Below, piece after piece: positions 53,192 to 61,757 of a stretch of 64,000 nt of DNA (its first letter is position 1; each line of letters opens with the position of its first letter). Source of the DNA: CAVYXK01 sp963708245 (GTDB taxonomy: Bacteria > Pseudomonadota > Alphaproteobacteria > Acetobacterales > Acetobacteraceae). The position numbers and the translations under genes were made by a program. The stretch covers positions 7,750,001-7,814,000 of the forward strand of contig OY970201.1 in the NCBI GenBank assembly GCA_963708245.1, written 5' to 3'. The notes under the pieces are model-generated. The model worked only from the letters and a program-made list of their open reading frames with translations. It had not been told where the DNA came from and searched no databases.

Positions 53192-56164
53192 CTACCCATC
53201 CTCCCCAGCTGCCGCCCACTCCGCCACCCGAGCAAGCTGCGCGTAATCCGAGAACCGCGGCGCCCGCCCTGGATGCGGCTGCGACAGATAACATCGCGCC
53301 GGGTCATCGAACGCATCTATCAGCTCGCCCAGCTTCGCCTCCGCCGCCTCGATGCAAGCCGCCAGCTCCGCCGGCTTGCCCCGGGACAGCGACAGCTCCT
53401 GGCCCGGCACATAGCCCCCGGTCACCTGCCAATAGCTCAGCTCCGCCGCCCGACCCTGGCGCTCGGCGCCGAACGCCCCGGCCGCGGCCATCGCCGCCTC
53501 CAATGGAAGCTGAGGCGCCAGGCCAGCCTCCACCTCCTTGGTGCTGGGCGCATGCCCGGTCTTGTAGTCCAGGATCGCCAGCGTGCCATCCAGCCGCCGC
53601 TCGATCCGGTCAGCTCGCCCCACCAGAGTGAACCGCCCGCCTGGCCGTTGCAGCTCCCAGCACCCCGCCACTTCAGGCCAGAGCTGCTCCAGCTCGTGCC
53701 GCGCCCGTCGCTCGATCTCGATCGCCGCCACCCAGTCGGCGATGCGCACCAGCCGCGGCTCCCACCAGTTGCGCAGCGCCTCCCGCATCCCGGCCCGCTG
53801 CATCGCCCCGATCAGATGCTCGCGCAGTCGCCGGGCTGCATGGGGAGGCCACCGTGTGCCGGTCTCGGCCAGGAACCGATGCAGCCCCGTATGCACCAGT
53901 GTTCCGTAATCGGCCGCATCGGTCTCCTGCTCCAGCGGGTCCAGAGCCGCCAGCCTCAGCACGTAGCGGGCATAGATCGCATACGGGTCGCGCAGCCAAG
54001 TCTCGATCTCGGTAACGCTCAACCTGCGCGGGCGGCGAGCCACGGCAGGGCAGGGAGCAGGGGGCCTCACCAACTCCGCGCCTCCAGACGGCTGGTCCAG
54101 CGACCGCGCCCAACCGACCGCCGGATGCGCCGGCAGCGTGGCGCCACGCCCAGCCAGGAACATCTCCAGCCGGGTCAGCCAGCGACTGGGCACGGCCGGC
54201 GCCCCGTCCCGCCGCCGTGGACATGACAGCACCACCCGTGGCGCAGCACAGGCACCCGAGACGAAATCATGCCCCGCCTGTCCCACCCCGACCTCCGGCG
54301 AGGGCAGCCCGACCCGGGCACGCATCGGCCGCGACAGCCATGGCCCGGCATCGGCGGTCGCCGGCCAGACACCTTCGACCAAACCGCCCAGCACCATCAC
54401 ATCGACACTTTGCAGCCGCGCCTCCAGCAGGCCCCAGATGAAAACGCGCGGATGTTCGCCCGATCCGTCCGTCCCCGCCCGCCCACGCAGCGCCCGCCGG
54501 CTGCGCACGACCGCTCCCGCCAGCACCGCATCCAACAAGCCCGGCAACACCGCGCGGGGCTGGTGCGGCAGCACCGGCAAGCAGACCCGCACGGCTGCCA
54601 GCAGCTCGGCCAGGGCGGCGCCCTCCTCGGCGGCCCATAACCGCGCCGCGCCGGGCGCCTCATCCGTCGAGGCCAGCCGCTCCGCGGCGTCGATGAGCGC
54701 CGTCAGGGCCTCGGCCGGCGCGATTTCGATGGAAGCCGCGAACCGCAGCGCTGGCGCCAGCGCCTGCTCGATCTGCGCCAGCAGCATCGCCGCCGGGGCC
54801 GGCCCCGGAGCCATGACCCGATCCACCGCCAGCCGGAGCCCGGTCAAACCCGGCGGCGGCCGAGGCCCCCGCAACGCCGCCAGCTCAAGCGCCCGCGCCG
54901 CGCTCCGGCACGCCGCCGGTGACAGCCCGGCAGCGGCCAGCGGATGCTTCAGCAGCGCCAGTAGCGCCACCGGCGCCAGCTCCTCCGTGATCGCACGAGC
55001 AAGCAGGCGCAGGAACACGGCCGGCGGTGTCTCCGCCAACGGCTCGCCGGCACTGTCATCGGCCACGACGCCAAAGCGCAACAGCTCCGCCGTGACCCGC
55101 TGTGCCAGTTCGCGGTCGGGTGTCACCAACGCCGCTCGCGCACCAGGCGCCTCCAGCGCGTCGCGCAGCACCAGAGCGATCGCCGCCGCCTCCTCCTGCT
55201 GGTCCGCCGGATCGAGCCGAACGATCCCCGCGCTCTCCGCCACGCCCGGGCGGTGCCAGTCCTCCAGCGCTGTCCCCGGCAGCAACGCCCGGCTCAGCGT
55301 CGCGATACGCCCGGCCGGGACCGCGCCTGTCTGTACCACCGGCCACGGCCGCACCATCTCCCGCCCGGCGCCCAGCAATTCCAACAGGCGGCGCAACCCA
55401 GCCTGATAGTGCGATTCCCCCAGCGCGTCCCACGTCGCGTCGTCCACCCCGCAATCGAGGCCGGGCAACAGCACCGCCCCGTCCGGCACCCGCGCCACCA
55501 CCCCGGCCAGCCGGGCGACGGCCGGAATGCCGCCTGTAGCGCCAGCCAGCAGCACGCGCCCTTCAGGCGGTTGGCGCTGCCAGGACTTGGCTTGTGCGTC
55601 CAACAGCGCAACCTGCCGCGCAGCCGGGTTCATCAGCCCCTGCTCGGCCAGCCAGGCCGGCCAGGCGGCGGTCACGATACGCAGGAAAGTCAGCGTCCGC
55701 GCCCAGTGCTCGGCAAACGCCGGGTCGGCAGCGTCCGGCAGCCGCTCCGCCAGATCGATCTCCGCCCGCTCCGCCTCGTCCATCAGCGCCGCCAGCTCGA
55801 CTGCCAGCCGCCAGGCCCGGTCAGCGGTGCGCGGCGCGCCGTCGGCGCCGCCCATCGCCAGGATCATGCGCGCCAGCACCGCCAGCCGCTGCATCGGCTC
55901 GACGGCCGGCGGCAGATCGAGCGCGCCGGCCAGCGCCAGCGGTGCCTCATCCAGTGCTCCGATCGCAACGATGCGCGGCAGCAGCAGCGCCCGACCGCCT
56001 GATACGCGCAGGAACGCCTCGGCCAGCGCTCGCGCGGCCCGGCGAGTCGGCAACAAAATCAGCCCCCGCGCCGTCTCCAGTGGATCGCCGCTAGCCCGCT
56101 CGAGCCACTCCGTCGCGACCGAGTCCAGGATCGCGACGTGCAGGGGAAGCGTGAACAGATTCAT
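53192..56164 (-). CDS. addB: Double-strand break repair protein AddB
   Basis: 990 residues from ATG 56164, which overlaps the murU stop (ATGA). The alphaproteobacterial AddB layout is visible: N-terminal GLILLPTRRAARALAEAFLR (degenerate Walker A), MVLGGLVEGVWPATADAGPW and VLSCPRRRDGAPAVPSRWLT in the helicase-like core, and a C-terminal RecB-type nuclease domain with RRLSVTEIETWLRDPYAIYA, DYGTLVHTGLHRFL and LAILDYKTGHAP (the D-x-K catalytic motif). AddB works with AddA as helicase–nuclease in recombination repair. The expected downstream partner addA is absent; an IS66 element lies there instead. Confidence 0.92.
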   Translation of the reverse strand: MNLFTLPLHVAILDSVATEWLERASGDPLETARGLILLPTRRAARALAEAFLRVSGGRALLLPRIVAIGALDEAPLALAGALDLPPAVEPMQRLAVLARMILAMGGADGAPRTADRAWRLAVELAALMDEAERAEIDLAERLPDAADPAFAEHWARTLTFLRIVTAAWPAWLAEQGLMNPAARQVALLDAQAKSWQRQPPEGRVLLAGATGGIPAVARLAGVVARVPDGAVLLPGLDCGVDDATWDALGESHYQAGLRRLLELLGAGREMVRPWPVVQTGAVPAGRIATLSRALLPGTALEDWHRPGVAESAGIVRLDPADQQEEAAAIALVLRDALEAPGARAALVTPDRELAQRVTAELLRFGVVADDSAGEPLAETPPAVFLRLLARAITEELAPVALLALLKHPLAAAGLSPAACRSAARALELAALRGPRPPPGLTGLRLAVDRVMAPGPAPAAMLLAQIEQALAPALRFAASIEIAPAEALTALIDAAERLASTDEAPGAARLWAAEEGAALAELLAAVRVCLPVLPHQPRAVLPGLLDAVLAGAVVRSRRALRGRAGTDGSGEHPRVFIWGLLEARLQSVDVMVLGGLVEGVWPATADAGPWLSRPMRARVGLPSPEVGVGQAGHDFVSGACAAPRVVLSCPRRRDGAPAVPSRWLTRLEMFLAGRGATLPAHPAVGWARSLDQPSGGAELVRPPAPCPAVARRPRRLSVTEIETWLRDPYAIYARYVLRLAALDPLEQETDAADYGTLVHTGLHRFLAETGTRWPPHAARRLREHLIGAMQRAGMREALRNWWEPRLVRIADWVAAIEIERRARHELEQLWPEVAGCWELQRPGGRFTLVGRADRIERRLDGTLAILDYKTGHAPSTKEVEAGLAPQLPLEAAMAAAGAFGAERQGRAAELSYWQVTGGYVPGQELSLSRGKPAELAACIEAAEAKLGELIDAFDDPARCYLSQPHPGRAPRFSDYAQLARVAEWAAAGEDG

Positions 56165-56902
56165 GGTCGCTCGCCCGGCCAGCGCTCGTGCAGCAGCGCC
56201 TCGGCCTCGGCAAGGTCGGCGGGTGACGAGAGGTGAAACCAAAGCCCGTCATGCACCACCGCGCGCAGCCGCCCGGCGGCGATCAGCCGGTCCCAGACCA
56301 AGTTCATGCTGAACGAGCCACACGGCGCTTCGTCCAGCAGGGTGGGGAGTCAGCAGGTGCACGCCTGCATATGTATAGGGAACCACCTCGTGCTCCCGGC
56401 GCCGGCGAACCGCGCCCCACGGATCGACGGCGAAATCCCCGCGCCCCGTCTCGGCGCGGATATGGCTGGTGCGATGGACCAGCAGCACGTCGTCGGCGTC
56501 CCCGCCCGTGAACGCCTCAGCGACCCGTTCCAGCGCCGGCCGCGGCCCGTCCAGCCAGAAGGCGTCGCCGTTGACCACGTAAAACGGATCACGACCCAGA
56601 ATATCACGCGCGGCCCGAACCCCGCCGCCGGTCTCCAGCAGCACCGGCTCATGGCGGACGACGGTCTCCGGCCCGCGCCCGGCAGCGGTACGGGAGGCCA
56701 GATGTGCCGGAAGACGCTCGCTCTGCCAGTGGGCGTTGACCACCACCAGCTCCACCCCCGCATCGGCCAGCCGGTCCAGCGCGTGGTCGAGCAGGGTCCT
56801 CCCGCCGAGCGGCAGCAGCGCCTTGGGAATGTCGTCGGTCAGGGGGCGCATGCGGCTTCCCCGCCCGGCGGCGAGCACCATAGCCGCGCGAGGGCGGATC
56901 AC
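56161..56902 (-). pseudogene. murU: MurNAc-1-phosphate uridylyltransferase-like nucleotidyltransferase, frameshifted near C-terminus
   Basis: GTG 56902 overlaps the kinase stop (GTGA) and gives VIRPRAAMVLAAGRGSRMRP, the nucleotidyltransferase signature, then TDDIPKALLPLGGRTLLDHA and FYVVNGDAFWLDG. After YTYAGVHLLTP the frame shifts at a four-C run (plus-strand G at 56344–56347). Removing one C yields TLLDEAPCGSFSMNLVWDRL, IAAGRLRAVVHDGLWFHLSS and a normal end with a TGA overlapping addB. MurU makes UDP-MurNAc in peptidoglycan recycling, paired with AmgK. As given, the last 60 residues are lost. Confidence 0.83.
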
Positions 56903-57894
56903 GCCGCGAGCCCCGGCGGATTGCAGCGCATCTCCCGCGGGATCCAGCGATCCAGCGCGACCGCCAGCGGCGCCGCGGCCGGTTCGGCCAGCGCCACCTC
57001 CAGCAGGTGCCAAGTGTGCGGCCCATATACCAGGTAGTGTGGGCGCCCGTCACGCCGAGCCAGCCGCACCCATTGGCCCGCCACACGCAAATGCCGTTGC
57101 GCCGCGCAGGCTGCCATTGCCGAGCGGAAAGCGCTGGCGTCGAGCTCCGGTTGCGCTGCCAGATACCGATGCACCACCCGCTCGCCGATCTCCGGGGGGA
57201 TGTCGCGCCGCGCATCCTGGATCAGCGAGACGAGGTCATAAGCCGGATGCCCGATCGCCGCGTTCTGGAAATCGAGCAGCCCGAGCTGCCGCAGCCCGAC
57301 CCGATCCGCCAGCCAGACCAGGTTGCCGGCAAAGAAGTCGCGGTGCACGAACCCGCGCGGCCCATCGACCACCGGCGCCAGCATCACTTCCAGCGCTGCC
57401 CCGATCTCCCGCCGCGCGGCTTCCGGTGCCGACCCGCCGAACGCGGCCGGCCACCACCAGTCGAGCAGCGTGCCGAGTGCGGTCCGCGCCATCTCCGCTG
57501 CCCCCCAAAGAGGCAGGCCCGGTGGCGGGTCAGCGCGCTGCATGGCCAGCAGCACCTCCACCGCCGCATCGAACAACTCCCCCGCCGTGGCTGGTGAGAG
57601 CAGCACCGGGAACACGTCGTCCCCCAGGTCTTCTTCCAGTAGGAGCCCCAACTCGGGGTCGGCCGCAATGACCTCGGGCGGCGAGAGCCCGATAGCCGCT
57701 AGATGTCGTGCCAATCGCACGAATGGCCCGATGTCCTCGGGCGGCGGTGCGTCCATCAGGATAGCCGGGCGCGGGCCTCCCAGCAGGCGGAGATAGCGCC
57801 GGAAGCTGGCGTCTTGCGCGAGCGGGACCGCCCGCGCGGCCCCGAACCCATGCCGCGTCAGAAATCCGGCGATCAGTCCGTCTCGTCGGGTCAT
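56899..57894 (-). CDS. amgK: N-acetylmuramate/N-acetylglucosamine kinase AmgK (aminoglycoside phosphotransferase family)
   Basis: 331 residues from ATG 57894, whose ATGA overlaps the tsaE stop. It has the APH/choline-kinase fold: DASFRRYLRLLGGPRPAILM near residue 28, ELGLLLEEDLGDDVFPVLLS, the Brenner motif GFVHRDFFAGNLVWLADRVG (catalytic Asp) and LLDFQNAAIGHPAYDLVSLI (metal-binding Asp). AmgK phosphorylates MurNAc/GlcNAc at C1, feeding MurU. The tsaE–amgK–murU–addB order is typical of alphaproteobacteria and supports the assignment over a resistance enzyme. Confidence 0.87.
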   Translation of the reverse strand: MTRRDGLIAGFLTRHGFGAARAVPLAQDASFRRYLRLLGGPRPAILMDAPPPEDIGPFVRLARHLAAIGLSPPEVIAADPELGLLLEEDLGDDVFPVLLSPATAGELFDAAVEVLLAMQRADPPPGLPLWGAAEMARTALGTLLDWWWPAAFGGSAPEAARREIGAALEVMLAPVVDGPRGFVHRDFFAGNLVWLADRVGLRQLGLLDFQNAAIGHPAYDLVSLIQDARRDIPPEIGERVVHRYLAAQPELDASAFRSAMAACAAQRHLRVAGQWVRLARRDGRPHYLVYGPHTWHLLEVALAEPAAAPLAVALDRWIPREMRCNPPGLAA

Positions 57895-58352
57895 CCCAGC
57901 CGGTCGATCCTTCCCGGCCACCCAGACAAAACCACGCGGCGTGCATCGCCGGTGCCGAAATGAAGCAAAACCGTCAGCGCGTCGGGCGGTCGCAACGCGC
58001 CGAGTCGATCGGGCCATTCCACCAGCACGATGTCGCGCAGCGCCTCCTCCCAGCCGAGTTCGGCTAATGCCTGCGGTCCCTCGATTCGCCAGAGGTCGAA
58101 ATGATGCACGCGGCCGAACCTCGTGTCGTAGGTCTGCACCAGTGTGAAGCTGGGGCTTGGCACATCGAGCACCAGATCGCCGGTCGCCGCGCGGAGAAAG
58201 CTGCGCGCCAGCACCGTCTTCCCGACCCCAAGCGGCCCCTCCAGCAGGATCGCATCGCTCGGACGCGCCAGGGCAGCAAGGCGGGCGCCGAGCCGCTCGG
58301 TCGCCGCAGGGTCGGGCAGTTCGATCAGGCAGGTGGCGACGGCGGCAGACAT
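57891..58352 (-). CDS. tsaE: tRNA threonylcarbamoyladenosine biosynthesis ATPase TsaE
   Basis: 153 residues from ATG 58352 (a GTG at 58406 would add 18). Walker A is ILLEGPLGVGKTVLARSFLR near residue 36, followed by VPSPSFTLVQTYDTRFGRVH and HFDLWRIEGPQALAELGWEE, then IVLVEWPDRLGALRPPDALT (Walker B region). TsaE powers the TsaBDE complex that makes t6A37 on ANN-decoding tRNAs. It is the first gene of a tightly overlapping minus-strand operon with amgK, murU and addB. Confidence 0.92.
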   Translation of the reverse strand: MSAAVATCLIELPDPAATERLGARLAALARPSDAILLEGPLGVGKTVLARSFLRAATGDLVLDVPSPSFTLVQTYDTRFGRVHHFDLWRIEGPQALAELGWEEALRDIVLVEWPDRLGALRPPDALTVLLHFGTGDARRVVLSGWPGRIDRLG

Positions 58353-58425
58353 GCGCCTAGTATCCCGCCGGCCCGGAGTCCGGAACAACTGCCTGAGCGT
58401 GGCCACTCAGTACTAATTCATCTGG

Positions 58426-58752
58426 GTGGCCCATAGTCGGAAGGTGCCGCCACGCGTCGAGCCATTATCCAACCCGCCCCAACAGCCGCCATCCGTGCCG
58501 GACGGTTGGGTAAGTTCGCCCACCCGGAGCGGAAGAGGCACCATCTTTCATCCACGAGGACAGTGGCCGCCCGGAGGCGGCGAGTCGATCCGGGTGATGC
58601 CTCCAGGTTCTTCTTCGGTTCCTGGACTTGAGAATGGGTATTGGGTACAGATCAATCGAAGCGGGCAACCGATCAACCCTGATACGGGTCGGCCCGGTAC
58701 CCGCGGCGAAACCCACGTTCCGCTTCCGCCGCCCTCAATGGCGCGGACCTGA
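58426..58752 (+). CDS. Orphan polymorphic-toxin C-terminal-like domain
   Basis: 108 residues from GTG 58426, Pro/Gly/Ser-rich at the start, with the block DGWVSSPTRSGRGTIFHPRG, ESIRVMPPGSSSVPGLENGY and WVQINRSGQPINPDTGRPGT ending GETHVPLPP. This resembles the C-terminal toxin tails of large polymorphic toxins, in which the YxxxxNRxGQPI and ETHxPL segments are characteristic. No N-terminal delivery or repeat domain is present, so it looks like an orphan cassette. The next gene would be its immunity partner. No ribosome-binding site is obvious. Confidence 0.55.
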   Translation: MAHSRKVPPRVEPLSNPPQQPPSVPDGWVSSPTRSGRGTIFHPRGQWPPGGGESIRVMPPGSSSVPGLENGYWVQINRSGQPINPDTGRPGTRGETHVPLPPPSMART

Positions 58753-58767
58753 CGATAGGGGATTGAA

Positions 58768-59145
58768 TTGCCTGCGCTCGCGCAATGCGATCCGAACGTT
58801 CTCCAATCGGACCTAGCCGGACTGGCGAACACGACGCTGACTGGAATCCTGGTCGGTGTCGGATCGATTGTGCTGAATTTCTCCGACGGCTCCTCGGTGC
58901 TGGTGCAGTGTCCGTTCGAAGCACTCGAGGGTCGGACGAAAACCAGTGGGCACGGGGAAAATCCTGCTGATTCAGTGGCTTTGTTCGGGTTGCTGAACAA
59001 ATCGGTCAGCAGTGCGGATGTGAACGAAAGCCACGAAGCCACGCTCCATTTTCAGGAGGGCGGAGCGATTCGCATCATTCCCGAGCACTCCGGGTTGGAA
59101 TCTTACGTTGTAAGAACATCCAACGGCGTGTTTCCCGTCACTTGA
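58768..59145 (+). CDS. Probable immunity-type protein paired with the toxin tail
   Basis: 125 residues from a TTG at 58768 (16 bases after the toxin-tail stop). The core LTGILVGVGSIVLNFSDGSS then VLVQCPFEALEGR has the beta-rich G-x-V…L-x-F-x-D-G-x-x-L-x-x-x-x-P-F pattern seen in small immunity/DUF6188-like proteins, and the second half HEATLHFQEGGAIRIIPEHS repeats the pattern. Tight downstream position and small acidic character fit an immunity protein. Assignment is by context and pattern only. Confidence 0.5.
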   Translation: MPALAQCDPNVLQSDLAGLANTTLTGILVGVGSIVLNFSDGSSVLVQCPFEALEGRTKTSGHGENPADSVALFGLLNKSVSSADVNESHEATLHFQEGGAIRIIPEHSGLESYVVRTSNGVFPVT

Positions 59146-59176
59146 TCGCATCCCCTCCCGCGGCTACGCGCCCCGG

Positions 59177-60190
59177 ATGGCCGAGCATCTCGAAACCGAC
59201 GTAGCGATCATCGGCGCCGGGCCCGTCGGCCTATTCGCGGTGTTCGAGCTCGGCATGCTGCAGCTCTCCAGCGTGCTGATCGACGCGCTGGCCGAGACCG
59301 GAGGCCAATGTGCCGCGCTCTACCCGGAGAAGCCTATCTACGACATCCCCGGCCATCCGAAGCTCGATGCCGCCGACCTGATCGCCGCGTTGGAATGCCA
59401 GATCGCTCCTTTCCATCCACCTCGCCTGCTAGGCCGCCGGGTGGAATCGCTGACCGGCACCGCCGGCACCTTCACCCTCGGCACCGAGCACGGCGATACG
59501 GTCCGCGCCAGGGCTGTACTCGTGGCCGCAGGCGCCGGTGCGTTTGGCCCCAACCGCCCGCCGATCCCCGGTCTTGCCGCCTACGAAGCGACCGGCGCCG
59601 TGCAGTATTACGTGCGCCGGCGCGAGGAGTACCGGGGCCAGCATGTGGTAATCGCCGGTGGCGGCGACTCTGCCGTGGACTGGGCACTGGCCCTCAAGGA
59701 CATCGCGCGTGTCACCGTGGTGCACCGGCGGGCAAAGTTCCGCGCCGCCCCAGATAGCACCGCCCGGCTCCAGGCCGCCGCGGCCCAAGGCGAGATCGAG
59801 CTCGCCATTCCCTATCAGCTCCGCGCGCTGCATGGGGCGGACGGCCGCCTCACTGCCGTCGAAGTGGCTACACTGCAGGGTGACACCTGCCGGTTGCGGG
59901 CCGACAGGCTGCTGGCGTTCTTCGGCCTGGCGACGGACCTCGGCCCACTTGCCGGCTGGGGGCTCGATCTCACGCTGCACCATGTCAGGATCGATCCCGC
60001 GACCTGCCAGACCAACGTCCCGGGCGTGTTCGCGATTGGCGATGTGGCCACCTATCCGGGCAAGCTGAAGCTGATCCTGCAGGGCTTCAGCGAGGCCGCG
60101 GTGGCAGCGCACGCCATCTTCGGCGTGGTACATCCCGGCCAGGTGCCGCATTTCGAGTATTCCACGACGAAAGGCGTCCCGGCGGCGTAA
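59177..60190 (+). CDS. Ferredoxin–NADP reductase, thioredoxin-reductase-like type 2
   Basis: 337 residues from ATG 59177. FAD loop TDVAIIGAGPVGLFAVFELG, then IDALAETGGQCAALYPEKPI and YDIPGHPKLDAADLIAALEC, the hallmark of FNR2/YumC-type enzymes that lack the redox Cys pair of thioredoxin reductase. The NADPH loop is VVIAGGGDSAVDWALALKDI and the second FAD motif NVPGVFAIGDVATYPGKLKL. It transfers electrons between NADPH and ferredoxin/flavodoxin. It is followed by a membrane protein gene about 40 bases on. Length matches the family. Confidence 0.92.
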   Translation: MAEHLETDVAIIGAGPVGLFAVFELGMLQLSSVLIDALAETGGQCAALYPEKPIYDIPGHPKLDAADLIAALECQIAPFHPPRLLGRRVESLTGTAGTFTLGTEHGDTVRARAVLVAAGAGAFGPNRPPIPGLAAYEATGAVQYYVRRREEYRGQHVVIAGGGDSAVDWALALKDIARVTVVHRRAKFRAAPDSTARLQAAAAQGEIELAIPYQLRALHGADGRLTAVEVATLQGDTCRLRADRLLAFFGLATDLGPLAGWGLDLTLHHVRIDPATCQTNVPGVFAIGDVATYPGKLKLILQGFSEAAVAAHAIFGVVHPGQVPHFEYSTTKGVPAA

Positions 60191-60231
60191 TCTGCAAGTC
60201 CCTGGCTGAGACGGATGGAAAGGGCATCACG

Positions 60232-61353
60232 ATGGGCGAGCGCGACGAAGACGCATTGTTCGATCGGTTGGCGAAAAGCCTGGAGGCAGTCCGCCAGGAC
60301 GCCGAGCTGGCCCGATCCGGCGGCGCCGAGGGCCTCTCTACCGCACTGGCGCGAGCCGAGGGCGAGCTGCGCAGCGTGGTGGGCGGCCTCGAGGCACTGC
60401 GCCAGCGCTTTGATCAACAACACGCCGTGACCACCCGCCTCGAGGCCGCGACAGCAAAGAACGAGTCCGACCTGCAGGGACTGCGCCAGACCGTCGAGGC
60501 CTTGTCTCTTCGAGTGCGGGAGCACGCGGAGATGCTCGCCAAGCCTTCGACCCGCAGGCCAGCACGCGCGGCGGCGTCGGTCGTTGTGGCGCTGGTCGTG
60601 CTGATATTGGCCGGCGGATCCGCTGCCTGGATCGCCTCCGGGCGCCAACCCACGGTCGGCACGTTGGCGAACCGGTTCGTCGAGCGGTTTTCCGAGCTCA
60701 CCGGGATCAACCTGGCGGGTTGGGACGCACCGGCACGATCCACTCAGACGGTGGCGCAGGCGGCACCAAGTCCCCAGTCCGCAGCGCAGCCGGAGGCCAC
60801 TGACACGCCCGAGCAAGCCGCCACTGCCACACCTACCCTTGCCGCTCCGCCACCAGCGGCCGCTGTCGCCCAGATGCAAACGCCTGCCGCCGCATTGTCA
60901 CCACCGGCCGAGACGCCTGCGGCCCCACCGGCACCGGTCGAGCCGCCTGCTGCGGCTGCGCCACCGCCTCCGGCTGAGACGGCCGCTACGGCTCCAGCAG
61001 GACCGGTGACGCCCGCCCCGGCCATCCCGTCCCCGGCGAGCCAACCAGAAAGCCCCGCACCGGTCGTGACCGCGCTCACCCAGCCGCCGCATCCGCCGCA
61101 AGCCGCCCGCCAGCTCGTGCTGCGGGCGACTGCGCAATCATGGGTGGAGGTGCGGCGGAAAGGCGGGCGCGTGCTGTTCGCGCGAGTCATGAAAGCGGGC
61201 GAGACCTGGCCGGTTCCGGCTGAGCCCGATCTGCTCCTGGGCAGCGGCAACGCCGGCGCCCTCGAGCTGGACGTGAATGGCGTGCCCACCAAGTTGCCTG
61301 GTGCCAAGCTCGGCGTGGTCCACGATGTTCCGCTCGATACGAATGCGCGATAA
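60232..61353 (+). CDS. Single-pass membrane protein with coiled coil, Pro/Ala linker and C-terminal DUF4115-like domain
   Basis: 373 residues from ATG 60232. Residues 1–100 are charged heptad-like helices (DEDALFDRLAKSLEAVRQDA, VVGGLEALRQRFDQQHAVTT). A membrane helix lies at about 115–138 (ASVVVALVVLILAGGSAAWI), then a Pro/Ala-rich periplasmic linker to about 285. The end, LVLRATAQSWVEVRRKGGRV and LFARVMKAGETWPVPAEPDL, matches the DUF4115 domain found at the C-terminus of RodZ-like proteins. It lacks the RodZ HTH, so it is a RodZ-like envelope protein at most. Possible role in cell-envelope organisation; inferred. Confidence 0.72.
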   Translation: MGERDEDALFDRLAKSLEAVRQDAELARSGGAEGLSTALARAEGELRSVVGGLEALRQRFDQQHAVTTRLEAATAKNESDLQGLRQTVEALSLRVREHAEMLAKPSTRRPARAAASVVVALVVLILAGGSAAWIASGRQPTVGTLANRFVERFSELTGINLAGWDAPARSTQTVAQAAPSPQSAAQPEATDTPEQAATATPTLAAPPPAAAVAQMQTPAAALSPPAETPAAPPAPVEPPAAAAPPPPAETAATAPAGPVTPAPAIPSPASQPESPAPVVTALTQPPHPPQAARQLVLRATAQSWVEVRRKGGRVLFARVMKAGETWPVPAEPDLLLGSGNAGALELDVNGVPTKLPGAKLGVVHDVPLDTNAR

Positions 61354-61395
61354 CGGTCAGTAGAAAGGGCAAACTCTGGCCGCCGCAACCCGCTG

Positions 61396-61650
61396 CCTAA
61401 AGGCATAGAGGCGCAGACCCACAAGGTGATGGAGAATCTCCGCCGCGCCTTGAGCGGCGTGGGTGCCGGCTTCGAGCATGTCGTCTGCGTCCGCGCCTTC
61501 CTGGTTCATTTCGAACGCGACTATGCGGCGTTCAACCGGGTCTACGCCGGCTATTTCGCCCCCGACAGGCTGCCGGCCCGCACGACCGTGGGCGTGACGG
61601 CGTTCGCCCGCGGCGGCATTGTCGAGATCGACCTCATCGCGCGGCGGTGA
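61396..61650 (+). pseudogene. Truncated Rid/YjgF (RidA-like) family gene
   Basis: The open frame gives PKGIEAQTHKVMENLRRALS, GVGAGFEHVVCVRAFLVHFE and APDRLPARTTVGVTAFARGG, the C-terminal two-thirds of a RidA-type enamine/imine deaminase with the conserved Arg in PARTTV. The first 45 or so residues (the ISPxxxxxxxGPYSQA part) are absent, and the sequence 5' of PKGIEAQ shows no homologous start. A GTG/ATG at 61426/61429 could express 74 residues, but this would not fold as RidA. A deletion fused it to the region after the DUF4115 gene. Confidence 0.65.
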
Positions 61651-61757
61651 GGCCAGGTTGCCATCGACATGTGCTTCCTAGCACACTGATCATCAGCCTC
61701 AGGAGTGCCAACCATGCAGGCGCAATTCCTTCTCCCGCCCGCCTCGACGCCTGATCG

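Noticed and set aside
53027..54226. 399-codon plus-strand open frame
   Set aside because: Shadow of the AddB C-terminal domain; composition Arg/Pro/His/Gln-rich without structure.
54138..55406. 422-codon plus-strand open frame
   Set aside because: Antisense shadow of addB in GC-rich DNA; Ser/Arg/Pro-rich composition and no motif, while the minus strand gives a full AddB.
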